Of a stretch of DNA of 64,000 nt, positions 53,260 through 62,160 are shown one piece after another. Both the position numbers and the translations under genes were made by a program. The notes below the pieces were generated by a model. The model was given only the letters and a program-made list of their open reading frames with translations, was not told the origin of the DNA and ran no database searches. The DNA lies in NCBI RefSeq assembly GCF_003115775.1, contig NZ_QEES01000001.1:62001-126000 (forward strand), in the 5' to 3' direction. Each line of letters opens with the position of its first letter. Within the stretch, counting starts at the first letter, position 1. This stretch comes from Cellulomonas sp. WB94 (GTDB taxonomy: Bacteria > Actinomycetota > Actinomycetes > Actinomycetales > Cellulomonadaceae).

Positions 53260-53287
53260 GCGCCGACCTCCCCTCGGGGGTCGGCGC
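53260..53287. terminator. Terminator-like hairpin after the beta-propeller gene
   Basis: GCGCCGACC (53260-53268) pairs with GGTCGGCGC (53279-53287), with further C-G pairs inside. It lies 43 bases after the stop and no T-run follows. Confidence 0.65.
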
Positions 53288-53457
53288 CCGCGGCATGACA
53301 GGAACATCGGCCCCTGTCGTCGAGGAGAGCGGTCATCACCGAGGCTGCCGACGCGGGGACGCCGGGCCGGCACCCGGCACCAGCGGGTGCCCCGACGCGC
53401 GGCGCCGCGTGTCCCTGCCTACGCTCGAGCCGTCGGACAAGCTACGGAGGCTCACGC

Positions 53458-53982
53458 ATGAAGAGGGAGGCGATCGGTCTGAAGCCCGGGTCGACTCCCA
53501 CCCCGCTGCCTGCCGCCCCCGGGCAGGAGTCGGTGTGGCACTACCCGCGGCCGCCGCGCGTCGAGCCCACGGCGGAGATCGTCGTCGTCACGCTCGACGG
53601 TCACCCCGTGGCGAGGACCACGCATGCGGTCCGGGTTCTGGAGACGAGCCACCCGCCGGTGTACTACCTGCCGCTGGATGCCTTTGAGCCGGGTGTCCTG
53701 GAGGCGGACGCCGGGTCGTCGGTCTGCGAGTACAAGGGCGTCGCCGGCTACGTCTCGGTGCGCGTCGGGGATCGAGTCCTGTCCCGGGTCGGATGGACGT
53801 ACCCGAGGCCGCTGCCGGGCTACGAGATCCTGGCCGACCGCATCGCGCTCTACGCCAACGACCTCACCTGCACGGTCGACGGCGAGCTGGTCGAGCCGCA
53901 GGCGGGCGGGTTCTACGGCGGTTGGATCACGTCGCGCGTCGTCGGACCGTTCAAGGGATCCCCGGGCTCTCGCGGCTGGTGA
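53458..53982 (+). CDS. DUF427-domain protein
   Basis: 174 residues. ESVWHYPRPPRVEP, the VYYLPLDAF strand and SVCEYKGVAGYVSVRVG are the usual DUF427 marks, followed by a second, shorter repeat unit (GYEILADRIALYANDLTCTVDGELV and a closing YGGWIT). DUF427 has a small beta-fold of unknown activity. The ATG at 53458 has a purine-rich leader (ACGGAGG). The frame is intact. Confidence 0.78.
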   Translation: MKREAIGLKPGSTPTPLPAAPGQESVWHYPRPPRVEPTAEIVVVTLDGHPVARTTHAVRVLETSHPPVYYLPLDAFEPGVLEADAGSSVCEYKGVAGYVSVRVGDRVLSRVGWTYPRPLPGYEILADRIALYANDLTCTVDGELVEPQAGGFYGGWITSRVVGPFKGSPGSRGW

Positions 53983-54111
53983 GCGTCGCCCGGCGACCCG
54001 GTGACGACGGAGCGCGCATGTTCTTCGCAGCCGGGATCCACCGGGCCGAGGTGCGGCCGCCGGACCGCAGCGAGACGTTGCACACCTGCCTGGGCGCACA
54101 CGAGGTCGCGG

Positions 54112-54738
54112 TCAGGCTCCGTCGTCGTCGTCGCGGGTCATGTCGCCGGTTGCGGGGTCGGTACCCGTCGGGGCGTAGCGCAGCTGGACCGCCCCCGCGC
54201 TCCCCGCCACGGGAGGCTCGAGCAACGTCAGCCCGGATGCCCGGATGCCGTCGGGGAAGACCTTCTTGCCCTGGCCGAGCACGATCGGGTAGACCCAGAG
54301 CGTCAGCACGTCGAACAGCCGCTCGGCGAGCAGTGTCTGGACGAAGTCGACGCTGCCGATGACGTGGGTGCTCTCGTGCCTGTCCCGCACTGCTCGGACC
54401 TCGGCGATGACGTCGGGGCCGAGCAGGGTGCTCCCCGACCAGCCCAGGTCCGGCGTCCCGCGGCTGGCGACGTACTTCGGCACGGCGTTGAGCTGCCGGG
54501 CGATGTCGTCGTCCTGGTGCGGCCAGTACGCCGCGAAGATGTCGTACGTCCGGCGCCCGAGCAGCAGCGCGTCCATGCCCGCGATGCCGGCGCTCACCTC
54601 GCGGCCGACGACGTCGTCCATCAGCGGCGCCTGCCAGCCACCGAAGGGGAAGCCGCCGGAGGTGTCCTCGTCGGGGCCGCCGGGCGCCTGCGCGACACCG
54701 TCGAGGGTGACGAAGAGGTCGATGTGAAGGCGGCCCAT
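54112..54738 (-). CDS. Dihydrofolate-reductase-family (RibD C-terminal-like) protein
   Basis: 208 residues. LHIDLFVTLDGVAQAPGGPDED, MDALLLGRRTYDIFAAYWP, KYVASR and the NADP loop HVIGSVDFVQTLLAERLFDVLTLWVYPIVLG (quoted as separate motifs) match the RibD_C/DHFR-like group. Members reduce pyrimidine or pterin-like rings; most are uncharacterised. GAGGAGAAG lies just before the ATG. A second, broken copy of the family lies at 60306. Confidence 0.83.
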   Translation of the reverse strand: MGRLHIDLFVTLDGVAQAPGGPDEDTSGGFPFGGWQAPLMDDVVGREVSAGIAGMDALLLGRRTYDIFAAYWPHQDDDIARQLNAVPKYVASRGTPDLGWSGSTLLGPDVIAEVRAVRDRHESTHVIGSVDFVQTLLAERLFDVLTLWVYPIVLGQGKKVFPDGIRASGLTLLEPPVAGSAGAVQLRYAPTGTDPATGDMTRDDDDGA

Positions 54739-54813
54739 GGCTTCTCCTCTGCTGGTCCTCGCTGTGGGCGACCGATCGAGCGTTGTCCCCCGTCCAGCGA
54801 TCGAGCTGGACGT

Positions 54814-54851
54814 CTTCATGCTCCTGCCACGACTTCATGCTCCTGCCACGA
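54814..54851. repeat. Two tandem 19-bp repeats
   Basis: CTTCATGCTCCTGCCACGA occurs exactly twice head to tail (54814-54832, 54833-54851), in the gap between the RibD-like gene and a small acidic gene. A recent slip duplication is likely. Confidence 0.9.
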
Positions 54852-54853
54852 CG

Positions 54854-54997
54854 TCAGTGGTTGATCATGCTTCCTGGGTCGTCGTCGGAGCCGACCTCCG
54901 GCAAGGACCGCGCGGCCTCCTCAACGGACTCTTCATCGGCCAGGGTCTCTTCCACGTCGTCGTCAGCGACCGGCGTGTCGTCGATGCTCTCGCTCAT
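54854..54997 (-). CDS. 47-residue acidic protein
   Basis: The ATG at 54997 follows GAGAGGG by about 8 bases. The product, rich in Asp and Glu (SESIDDTPVADDDVEETLAD), has no membrane segment and ends GSMINH. An in-frame ATG 15 bases earlier is possible. Good ribosome site and codon use support a real gene; no family is recognised. Confidence 0.6.
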   Translation of the reverse strand: MSESIDDTPVADDDVEETLADEESVEEAARSLPEVGSDDDPGSMINH

Positions 54998-55217
54998 GGC
55001 GATCCCTCTCATGTCGATGCCTCGCGGCCAGCTGGACCGTTCCTCCGATCCTAGATTTGCCCTCGGCTGCGCGCCCGCTGGAAGTGCTCGTCGCCAGTGC
55101 CTCAGCCACCGACGCCTCAGCCGGACCTTCCTGCCACGCGAGCGGCTCCCACCCGCTCTGCGGCAGTCCTGGGCTGCGGGCACTGCCCAGGACTGCCGCG
55201 GTTCATGGCGGACGGGG

Positions 55218-58200
55218 CTAGGCGTCCTTCACCGCGGCTGCCCAGGAGAGCATGGGCGACTGGGAGTTGGTGGCTTGGAGCCGGATGCGCACCGTCCCGG
55301 GATCGGCCAGGGTGAGGTCGTAGCTGAGCACCCTGCCGGGTGTCGACGTGTCGAGAGTCACGCTCGGCTCAACCTTGTGGCTCGTGCCGTCGTAGTCGAG
55401 GAACACGTCGTAGGTCCGGCTCGAGCTCGCCCACCAGGAGTAGCTGCCCGCGGCGATCGTGTAGCGGCCGGCCGGCAGCGTGAAGGTGAAGGCGTCGAAG
55501 GCGCCCACCTGGTTCGCCGTGTACAGGCCGGTCGTCGTCGTCTTGCTGTAGTCGCCGGCGACGACGCCCTTGTACTGGAGGTTGCGGTTCCCGGACGCGT
55601 CCTGGGCCCACGAGCCCCACGTCGCGCCGTTCTCGTAGACCTGGTCCGGAGCCTGGTTGAGCAAGGCATCGCCGGCAAGCGCCTTGACGGCCAGGTAGGC
55701 CGGCGAGTCGTAGCCGAGGTGGCTGCTGCTGGTGGTGTTCGTCACCGTCCCGTTGACGTCCGCGAAGTACGTCAGCCCCTGCGGGACGACCTCGACGTGC
55801 GCGACCGTCGTCGCCGCGCCGTAGGTACCCGTGACGCTGACCGACGACCACGACTGGCCGAAGTCCACCCCCGAGACGCTCCACGTCACGGGCACCGCCT
55901 TGGTGCTGCCGTCGGTGAGCGTCGCGTCCAGCGTGCCCGGCAGCGCGGGCGCCTGCCCCGTCCACGTGGCGACCCAGGTGGACGGGAACGAGACGATCCG
56001 GTTGGACAGCGGGTAGGAGGCAGCCTGGAGACGGGCGACGAGCTGCGCCGCGCCGTCTGCGTCCAAGCCGTAGACCGCCGGTTTGACGACCGCTCGACGG
56101 GCCAGGGAGATGTCCGTCTTCAGCAGCGTCCAGTCGGTGTCGGTGAAGTCGCCGTTCCGCTTGATCTGCTCGGCGGCGACGAGCGCCTGGTTCAGCGCCG
56201 AGGCGTCCGCCGGCACGGCCGGTCTGGTCTCGACGACGCCCACGGCGTCGACCCACAGCTTGCCCGCCATGACGGAGAGCGTCACGGTGTGCGGTCCGTA
56301 CGGCAGGCCGCGCAGCGAGAAGGTCTGCTGATAGCTCGTCGACGATCGGGTCGTGGCGTTGATTGCCACGAGCCGGCCGTCGACGTCGACGTCGAGCTTG
56401 GCGCTGCCGTCGTCGGTCCCCACGATGTCGATCCCCGAGCCCGTGAACGTGTAGCTCATGGTCGCGCCGGTGGCCTGGCTGATGGACGACGAGCGCTGGT
56501 ACTCGTACATGCCGCCGCCGTTGGCGTGCTTCCAGGACCCCGTGTAGACGAGCTTGGTGGCGGGCGGGTCGGCGAGGTCGTTCATCTCGAGGTTGTCGAG
56601 GTACTCGCTGTAGTACGGCTGGTAGCCGGGCAGCTGCTCGATGGTGAGGTTGTCGAAGTCGGTGAAGTAGAACCCGCTCGCCAGGTCGACGCGGCCGGAG
56701 AGGTACGGCGCCGTGTCGGTCCAGGTGAACACCTGCTGGTTGTCGACGAAGCCGGTCACCTGGCTGCCCGCCACCTGGATCGTCAGGTGGTGCCAGGCGG
56801 TGGCGTCGAACCCGGTGAGTGAACCGGTGGAGATCGTCGAGCCGAGCCGCTGGAAGAGCCAGGTGCCGCCCGAGCTCAGTCGGAACGAGTATGGCGTACC
56901 GCTCAGCTGGTTGGAGCTGGAACCCCCGGTCGACCGGGCGCCGATCGCCGCGTAGTTGTCGGCCGCGACGCCGCGCTCGAAGTGCACGTCCACGCTCGCC
57001 CGGTAGTTGGTCCAACGCAGGTCACCGATGCCGGTGATCGGGTCGCCGCTGTTCCACGCGGCGCCCACACCCGTCGCGGTCCGGTCGATCTGCTGGCGCA
57101 GGACGTAGTTGCCGTCGGTGGCCTTGAACGCTTCGAAGCCGCCGTTGCGATCCCAGGTGTACAGCGGGATGGCGCCCTGGTCTCCTCCGCGCGAGGCGAT
57201 GAACGGCTCGGTCTGGCCGGACAGGCCACCGCCGGCCGCGATCACCGGGACGGTCCTGGCCGAGTAGTCGAAGTCGTCGGACCACAGGATGCCGTGGGCC
57301 GGATCGGCGTCGAGAACGGTGCGCTGGCCTTCGACTGGCAGCGGAGTGGTCCAGCTGCCGTCGCCGGTGACGTCGAGCGAGGTCACCGTGACGATCGAGT
57401 ACGGCTTGACCTGCACCGTGTAGGTGCCGTCCGCATCCGCCAGCGCGTCGGCGACGTGCTGCTTGTAGTTCGCGTCGACTGCCTCGCCGGCGTCGGCCGC
57501 CCGCGTCTCCCACACGTGCAACGACGTGTCCGCAGCGTAGGTGAAGTTCTGCGGCGTGATCTTGTACGTCTTCGCGTACTCGGAGTCGTTGACGACGACG
57601 GTCGAGAAGGCGCTCTTGTCCGGCGCGGCGAGGGTCATGTAGTTCGCCGAGCCGTTGCGCCCGTTGACGGGGTTGGTTCCTGTCGCCCCGGCTGCGCTCG
57701 CCTGCGGAACCGCCCGCCAGATCCCCGCGGTGTTGGTGGAGTCTTCCCAGCCGGTCACGGCGAAGTCGCTGAAGTGCTGCAGCACCGCCAGCCCGGCGTC
57801 GTAGTGGATCCAGCCCGACCACGGGTCACGGGCGCTGACAAGCTCCTTGTAGGAGTACTGGCCGCCCTCGTAGAAGGAGCCGATGGCGGGCTGGTAGATG
57901 AAGGTGGTCCGGCGTGAGTCGACGAAGCCCTTGACGGCCGTGACCGCCATCTCCAGAGGTCCCCCGACGCCGCCGATCCCGGTGCCCGCCACCGTCGGGT
58001 CGGCGGTGTTGTTGTTGGGCCGGAACGACGAGTTCGAGAACGTCGCCTGCGCCTCGCTGTTCCAGACCTCCTTGTCGTACTGATCGGCGAGCTTCGTGAA
58101 GTCCTTCGCGCTCGTGTCCGCGGTCGTGTAGTGGTAGCCGGCCGCCGCCACGGCGTCACGCAGGGTGGCGTCCGCCACCATGTCGTCGCCGAAGCTGCCC

Positions 58201-59021
58201 AGTCCGGACTCGTCGGAGATGACGACCTTGATCTGGTGGTAGAGGTCGGCCTCGCCGGGTCGGAAGCCCGCGAGCGTGGGGTCGGCGCTGACGTAGCCCG
58301 TGGTGTCGGTCTTGACGAGGTTCGCGTACTGCTTGCTCCACGCGAGGTTGGGCGTGGTCTCGTTCACACCGGGGTTGACGTAGTCGACCATGTACCCGTA
58401 GTGGCGGTACGCGGCGAGGATGGTGTCCTTGTACCAGGTGTAGATCTTGTCGTTGGTGTTCGCCCAGGTCGGCGCCGCCCACCGGAGGATGTCGACCTTG
58501 AGGTTCGGGTTGTACTTCTTGGCGTCCGCGGCGAGCTGGAAGCCGGGCTCGCGGGCGACGTTGGCCACCTCGTCGGCAGTGCGCATCGTGGCCGGCTCGG
58601 GGCCGGTCGAGGTGTTGCGGTCGTCGCCCATCTCGATCTTGACGGTGGTCATGATCGGGTGCGTCCCGCCGAACAGGACCTCGAGCAGCTGCGCGTAGGC
58701 CGCCGGCTGCAGCGCCTTGTAGTCCATGAGCAAGGCGCTGGTGCTGTTCGCGGACAGCACGCCGAAGCCCTTGAAGGTCAGGCCGTTGACGTTGCTCGCG
58801 GCGATCTGGTTCGCGTCGACGCCGACGACGACCGGCGCGGGGTCGACCGCCGCCACGAGCGGGGCCGCCGACGCCGGGGCCGCCGAGATCGGCAGCGCGC
58901 CCTGCAATCCGCTGAGGAGCACCGCTGCAGCGATGGCGGCGCCGACCCCCACCCGTCGCCGGGGCGGGGGCCAGAGCCTCGAGCCGGGGACGTTCGGCGC
59001 GGTCGCGTGGGAGGCATGCAC
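55218..59021 (-). CDS. Large secreted GH59-family (galactocerebrosidase-like) multidomain hydrolase
   Basis: 1267 residues from the GTG at 59021 (AGGAGAG upstream). A signal peptide covers about 1-52. Residues 80-500 match GH59: FKGFGVLSANSTSALLMDY, VKIEMGDDRNTSTGPEP, acid/base in NPGVNET (Glu221), nucleophile in VWNSEAQ (Glu323) and ARDPWSGWIHYD. A LamG-like lectin region lies at about 590-810, then a beta-sandwich module, an Ig-like domain (Big_4 type, PSTWVATWTGQAPALPGTLD) and a C-terminal CBM-like module. GH59 members are beta-galactosidases; secretion and binding modules suggest a plant polysaccharide substrate. Confidence 0.82.
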   Translation of the reverse strand: MHASHATAPNVPGSRLWPPPRRRVGVGAAIAAAVLLSGLQGALPISAAPASAAPLVAAVDPAPVVVGVDANQIAASNVNGLTFKGFGVLSANSTSALLMDYKALQPAAYAQLLEVLFGGTHPIMTTVKIEMGDDRNTSTGPEPATMRTADEVANVAREPGFQLAADAKKYNPNLKVDILRWAAPTWANTNDKIYTWYKDTILAAYRHYGYMVDYVNPGVNETTPNLAWSKQYANLVKTDTTGYVSADPTLAGFRPGEADLYHQIKVVISDESGLGSFGDDMVADATLRDAVAAAGYHYTTADTSAKDFTKLADQYDKEVWNSEAQATFSNSSFRPNNNTADPTVAGTGIGGVGGPLEMAVTAVKGFVDSRRTTFIYQPAIGSFYEGGQYSYKELVSARDPWSGWIHYDAGLAVLQHFSDFAVTGWEDSTNTAGIWRAVPQASAAGATGTNPVNGRNGSANYMTLAAPDKSAFSTVVVNDSEYAKTYKITPQNFTYAADTSLHVWETRAADAGEAVDANYKQHVADALADADGTYTVQVKPYSIVTVTSLDVTGDGSWTTPLPVEGQRTVLDADPAHGILWSDDFDYSARTVPVIAAGGGLSGQTEPFIASRGGDQGAIPLYTWDRNGGFEAFKATDGNYVLRQQIDRTATGVGAAWNSGDPITGIGDLRWTNYRASVDVHFERGVAADNYAAIGARSTGGSSSNQLSGTPYSFRLSSGGTWLFQRLGSTISTGSLTGFDATAWHHLTIQVAGSQVTGFVDNQQVFTWTDTAPYLSGRVDLASGFYFTDFDNLTIEQLPGYQPYYSEYLDNLEMNDLADPPATKLVYTGSWKHANGGGMYEYQRSSSISQATGATMSYTFTGSGIDIVGTDDGSAKLDVDVDGRLVAINATTRSSTSYQQTFSLRGLPYGPHTVTLSVMAGKLWVDAVGVVETRPAVPADASALNQALVAAEQIKRNGDFTDTDWTLLKTDISLARRAVVKPAVYGLDADGAAQLVARLQAASYPLSNRIVSFPSTWVATWTGQAPALPGTLDATLTDGSTKAVPVTWSVSGVDFGQSWSSVSVTGTYGAATTVAHVEVVPQGLTYFADVNGTVTNTTSSSHLGYDSPAYLAVKALAGDALLNQAPDQVYENGATWGSWAQDASGNRNLQYKGVVAGDYSKTTTTGLYTANQVGAFDAFTFTLPAGRYTIAAGSYSWWASSSRTYDVFLDYDGTSHKVEPSVTLDTSTPGRVLSYDLTLADPGTVRIRLQATNSQSPMLSWAAAVKDA

Positions 59022-59111
59022 AGGTCTCTCCTGTCGTCGATGACGGGGACACTCACCGCTCCGAGAATCGATCACCATCGATCACATTTCTCCCTGCGGA
59101 GCGCGCTGCTA

Positions 59112-59157
59112 TGTTCGTCCTCGACCGGAACCTTGTCAATATGTTCGCAATTGTTCG
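59112..59157 (-). promoter_or_regulatory. Promoter region of the GH59 gene with TGTTCG repeats
   Basis: On the minus strand TTGACA (plus 59134-59139) is a consensus -35, with an AACATA-like -10 about 17 bases on. TGTTCG occurs at 59112, 59142 and 59152, the last two 10 bases apart (one helical turn), flanking the promoter. Repressor or activator half-sites are possible. The region is AT-richer than its surroundings. Confidence 0.45.
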
Positions 59158-59279
59158 TTTCGGCGAATGCTAGCGCTGACGACAGGCGACTGCGCCGAGC
59201 CGGGCGCACACGCGACCCACGGTGCCGCGTCACGCCTTGGCATCGATCACGGCGTCGGTGCACGCGGCGGCGGGCAGGT

Positions 59280-60014
59280 TCAGCTCGGCTTGAGCCGCTC
59301 GTCGAAGAAGTCCAAGACGCGGTCGACCGCGACCTGGGCGCGGTGGGCGGTCAGAGTCGCATGGCCCTTTCCCTCCAGCTCGACCGTGAGGAAGCCGTCC
59401 CCGAGCATGCTGGTGAGGGTGTCGAACCGGGTGCCGGTGGCGGAATCGGTCCGGTACCGGACCCCCAGGACCGGGCAGCCCTCGGCCACCCGTCGCCGAA
59501 CAGTCTCTCGGTCCGCCGGGCTCAGACCGAGGTCACCGGCGCGCGCGCGGCCGAGGGCGGCCGGCAGGGACGGCTGGGCCACCACCGGCGCGGCGACGGC
59601 GTCGTCCACCATCATCGCCAGGGCGAACCCGCCGGTCAGGCACATGCCGAGCGCACCGACCCCGGGACCACCCAGCTCGGCGTGGAGGCTGCGCGCGAGG
59701 GACCGCAGCCACTCGGTGACCGGCGAGGCAACTCCGGCCTTGAGCTTGGTGAACTCCCGGCTCACGCACACCTGGGCGATCGACTTGACGATGCGCCCCG
59801 TGGACGCCGGGGCGCCCGGGTCACCGAACAGGTGCGGCAGGACCACCGTGAAGCCCCGCCCGACGACCTCGTCGGCGAAGGCCAGGACCTCAGGTGTGAG
59901 GCCCGGGACCTCATGGATGACGACGACCCCCGGGCCGACGCCCTTGCGGTAGGTGGCGTGCGTGACGTCGCCCGCCGTGTGGCTGCCACGCGTCCAGGAC
60001 TCAAGGCCGCTCAT
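59280..60014 (-). CDS. Dienelactone hydrolase-family protein
   Basis: 244 residues of the alpha/beta hydrolase fold. VVVIHEVPGLTPEVLAFAD is the oxyanion region, GALGMCLTGGFAL holds the nucleophilic Cys, and GKGHATLTAHR the catalytic His, as in dienelactone hydrolases. Substrate is unknown. The ATG at 60014 is used; a GTG at 60020 would sit better behind a GGGGGAG site. The gene is divergent from an AHSA1 remnant. Confidence 0.8.
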   Translation of the reverse strand: MSGLESWTRGSHTAGDVTHATYRKGVGPGVVVIHEVPGLTPEVLAFADEVVGRGFTVVLPHLFGDPGAPASTGRIVKSIAQVCVSREFTKLKAGVASPVTEWLRSLARSLHAELGGPGVGALGMCLTGGFALAMMVDDAVAAPVVAQPSLPAALGRARAGDLGLSPADRETVRRRVAEGCPVLGVRYRTDSATGTRFDTLTSMLGDGFLTVELEGKGHATLTAHRAQVAVDRVLDFFDERLKPS

Positions 60015-60111
60015 CGCCACATCGTGGCACTCCCCCACTGATCCGGGTCGCCCAAACGAAGGCATTCATCGGCGCGCTCGGTACGCCCTCGCCACCGGCA
60101 CCGCAACTCCG

Positions 60112-60306
60112 CTGCGACCGATTTCGGTCCTCACGTTCGCGCCCGACGGCGCGGCGACCCGGATCGAGATGCGCACGGTGTTCCCGACGACGGAGCTGCG
60201 CGACGAGGCGGTCGCCAAATACCACGCGATCGAGGGCGGCCGCCAGACCCTGAGCAACCTGGCCACCTACGTCACCGAGCTCGTTCGGAAGGGAGTGGAG
60301 GACTGA
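60112..60306 (+). pseudogene. AHSA1/SRPBCC-domain fragment (C-terminal part)
   Basis: About 64 residues (RPISVLTFAPDGAATRIEMR, AVAKYHAIEGGRQTLSNLATYV) match the end of AHSA1-type START-like proteins, which have about 150 residues. No N-terminal half or start with ribosome site is present upstream. The stop overlaps the ATG of the next gene (TGATG), so the original pair was co-translated. Confidence 0.6.
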
Positions 60307-60769
60307 TGGCCGCCACGGTGTTCTTCAGCGTGTCGATGTCGTTGGACGGGTTCATCGCGCCCGAGTCCCTCGAGGACCTGATGGGCCAGCAGTGGATGGA
60401 GCTGCAGCAGTGGGTGTTCCCACAGCGGTTCTTCCGGGAGAACCTCAACCTCGGCGAGGGCGGCGAGGAAGGACGCCACAACGACATCCTGCGGGCGACG
60501 TTCGAGCGCACCGGCGCGAGCGTGATGGGCAAGCGCATGTTCGACGCCGGCGAGCATGCGTGGCCGGCCGAGGCGCCGTTCCACACGATCCTGCTGTACC
60601 TGAACGCCCGCCTGGTCGACGAGTTCTCGATCGCGCTCTCCCCCGTGCTCTTCGGCGCGGGATCCGCCTGTTCGAGGGCGTCGACACGGGCCGCGTGGCC
60701 CTGGAGCAGGTCCGTTCGGAGCCCTCGCAGCGGGTGACCCACTTGACCTACACAGTCCGGGAGCGGTGA
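60306..60769 (+). pseudogene. DHFR-family (RibD-like) gene, internally deleted and frameshifted
   Basis: The start FFSVSMSLDGFIAPESLED and GASVMGKRMFDAGEHAWP are normal for the family. At about 60586 the sequence jumps from APFHT to ILLYLNARLVDEFSIALSPVLFG, skipping about 60 residues that contain the NADP loop. Near 60660 the phase shifts by one base in a GGG run before IRLFEGVDTGRVALEQV. The product would not bind NADP. Compare the intact relative at 54112. Confidence 0.65.
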
Positions 60770-60896
60770 CAGCGCTCGCACCGTCGGGTCGCACCGTCGG
60801 GGCGTGAGCCGAGTCCGACCTCCCTGGTGCGCTGGCTCGGGTGCGCGTAGCGTCACAACGACCAGAGCGGTGCCCGGAGCGAGAGGTGGCAATGAC

Positions 60897-61304
60897 ATGA
60901 GCATGATGGCGGACATGATGAAGTCGATGTCCATGCCCGAGATGGCCGGCATGACGATGGACATGGACCTGTGTATGGAGTGCATGGATACGTGCTCGGC
61001 GGCGGCGATGGCAGCCACCATGTGCGCCGACGCTTGCGCGGGCGAGGGCATGGGTCGGTGCGCGTCGATGTGCATGAACACCGCGGACGTCGCGACGGCG
61101 ATGATGCGGATGCTGATGCGTCCGGCCGGCATGGACATGGCCGCGATGGGCCCGATGATGACTGCTTGCATGGCCATGGGCGAAGCCTGCGCCGCTGAGT
61201 GTGACCAGCACGCGGCCATGTCCGAGCACTGCCGGATCTGCGCCTCCGCGTGCCGGGCGATGGTCGACTCGTGCACGCGGATGATGGCCTCGATGAAGGG
61301 CTGA
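60897..61304 (+). CDS. Met/Cys-rich four-helix copper-storage-type protein (DUF326)
   Basis: 135 residues with about 34 Met and 14 Cys. Cysteines lie one or two turns apart on helices (LCMECMDTC, CADAC, RCASMC, EACAAEC, HCRICASAC), the pattern of DUF326/Csp copper storage proteins that fill a four-helix bundle with Cu(I) thiolates. There is no signal peptide, so it is Csp3-like and cytosolic. The N-terminal 35 residues are unusually rich in Met and may form an extra soft-metal site. GAGAGG lies ten bases before the ATG. Confidence 0.85.
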   Translation: MSMMADMMKSMSMPEMAGMTMDMDLCMECMDTCSAAAMAATMCADACAGEGMGRCASMCMNTADVATAMMRMLMRPAGMDMAAMGPMMTACMAMGEACAAECDQHAAMSEHCRICASACRAMVDSCTRMMASMKG

Positions 61305-61384
61305 GGCACCGGGAAAGGGAGCCGTCCTCGCGCCCCTCGGAGGCTGGAGCGGGGGCGTCAGCGCGGAGCTGCGCGTCGCCGCGC

Positions 61385-61639
61385 CTACGCCTCGACGGGT
61401 CGCGCGGCGTACCAGGCTGGGCCAGCCGCAACGAGCTCGGCAACCGGGTGGACCGCTACCGGTTCCCCGATAGCCAGGTCGGCTCGGGTGGCGAGCGTCC
61501 ACCATGCGCCGTCCAGCAGGGCGACGGTCAGCACGCCCTGCTCCCGGTGAGTGACGACCCCGTCGCGCCAGGCGCGCGGGGATGCCTTGGCGACGACTTC
61601 TTGGATCGGCAGGACGTCGATGCGGATGCGGTTGGGCAC
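61385..61639 (-). CDS. Small uncharacterised protein
   Basis: 84 residues from the GTG at 61639, which has AGGAG about 9 bases upstream; an ATG at 61723 is less supported. The chain is mostly beta-like (IRIDVLPIQEVVAKAS, VLTVALLDGAWWTLATRADLA) and ends WYAARPVEA. No family recognised. It is convergent with the copper-storage gene. Confidence 0.55.
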   Translation of the reverse strand: MPNRIRIDVLPIQEVVAKASPRAWRDGVVTHREQGVLTVALLDGAWWTLATRADLAIGEPVAVHPVAELVAAGPAWYAARPVEA

Positions 61640-62160
61640 GGTGTGGCTCCTGGTGTCGGGTCTCACCGCAGGCTGTTCTGAGCAGCGGTGAGGGGGTGTC
61701 TGACGGGCGCGTGGCCCCGTCACGACCCAACCTGGAGCGACGAGCTCAGGTGGTGGGCGACGAGGGCTGGGTCGTCAACGACACATTCGACACGCGGAGC
61801 GGTGCGTCGACAGGGCCTCGAGACGCGCCGCGAGAAGCGGTGCGTCGGTCACGAGGCGGTCGGTAGGCACCCGTCGATTGTGCGGGGGTGTGCGGCATGC
61901 GGTCAACGCCTTCTCGCAGGATGGACGTGTGACGGCCCGCACAATCTTGCGGCAGCCGCGTTCGGCACCGGAGGGCGCAGCCCGCGGCGAACGTCACTGT
62001 CGCGATCCCCCATCGGTCGGCTGCTTGGCGATCACGCTGCTTGGCGATCACGCTGCTTGGCGATCACGAAGCGCCTTGACATCATCAAGGCCATGCAGTC
62101 CGCGCCCTTCATGTCACGTCGTCACCGCATCGTCGCGGCCACACCGACCCGGTCCTCTCG
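61640..62160. other. 521-base region without a supported gene
   Basis: Open frames here are short and of unlike codon use. It holds an 11-bp inverted repeat GATTGTGCGGG (61876-61886) / CCCGCACAATC (61936-61946) with 49 bases between, and the 16-bp tandem repeats at 62021. It may carry the promoter of the aminotransferase gene. Confidence 0.6.
62021..62068. repeat. Three perfect tandem 16-bp repeats
   Basis: CTGCTTGGCGATCACG is repeated three times without gaps (62021-62036, 62037-62052, 62053-62068). It lies 93 bases before the aminotransferase start. It could be a variable-number repeat or clustered binding sites; GCGATCACG is nearly symmetrical. Confidence 0.9.

Noticed and set aside
62021-62068. 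Possible CRISPR array
   Set aside because: The 16-bp units are contiguous with no spacers and no cas genes are nearby.
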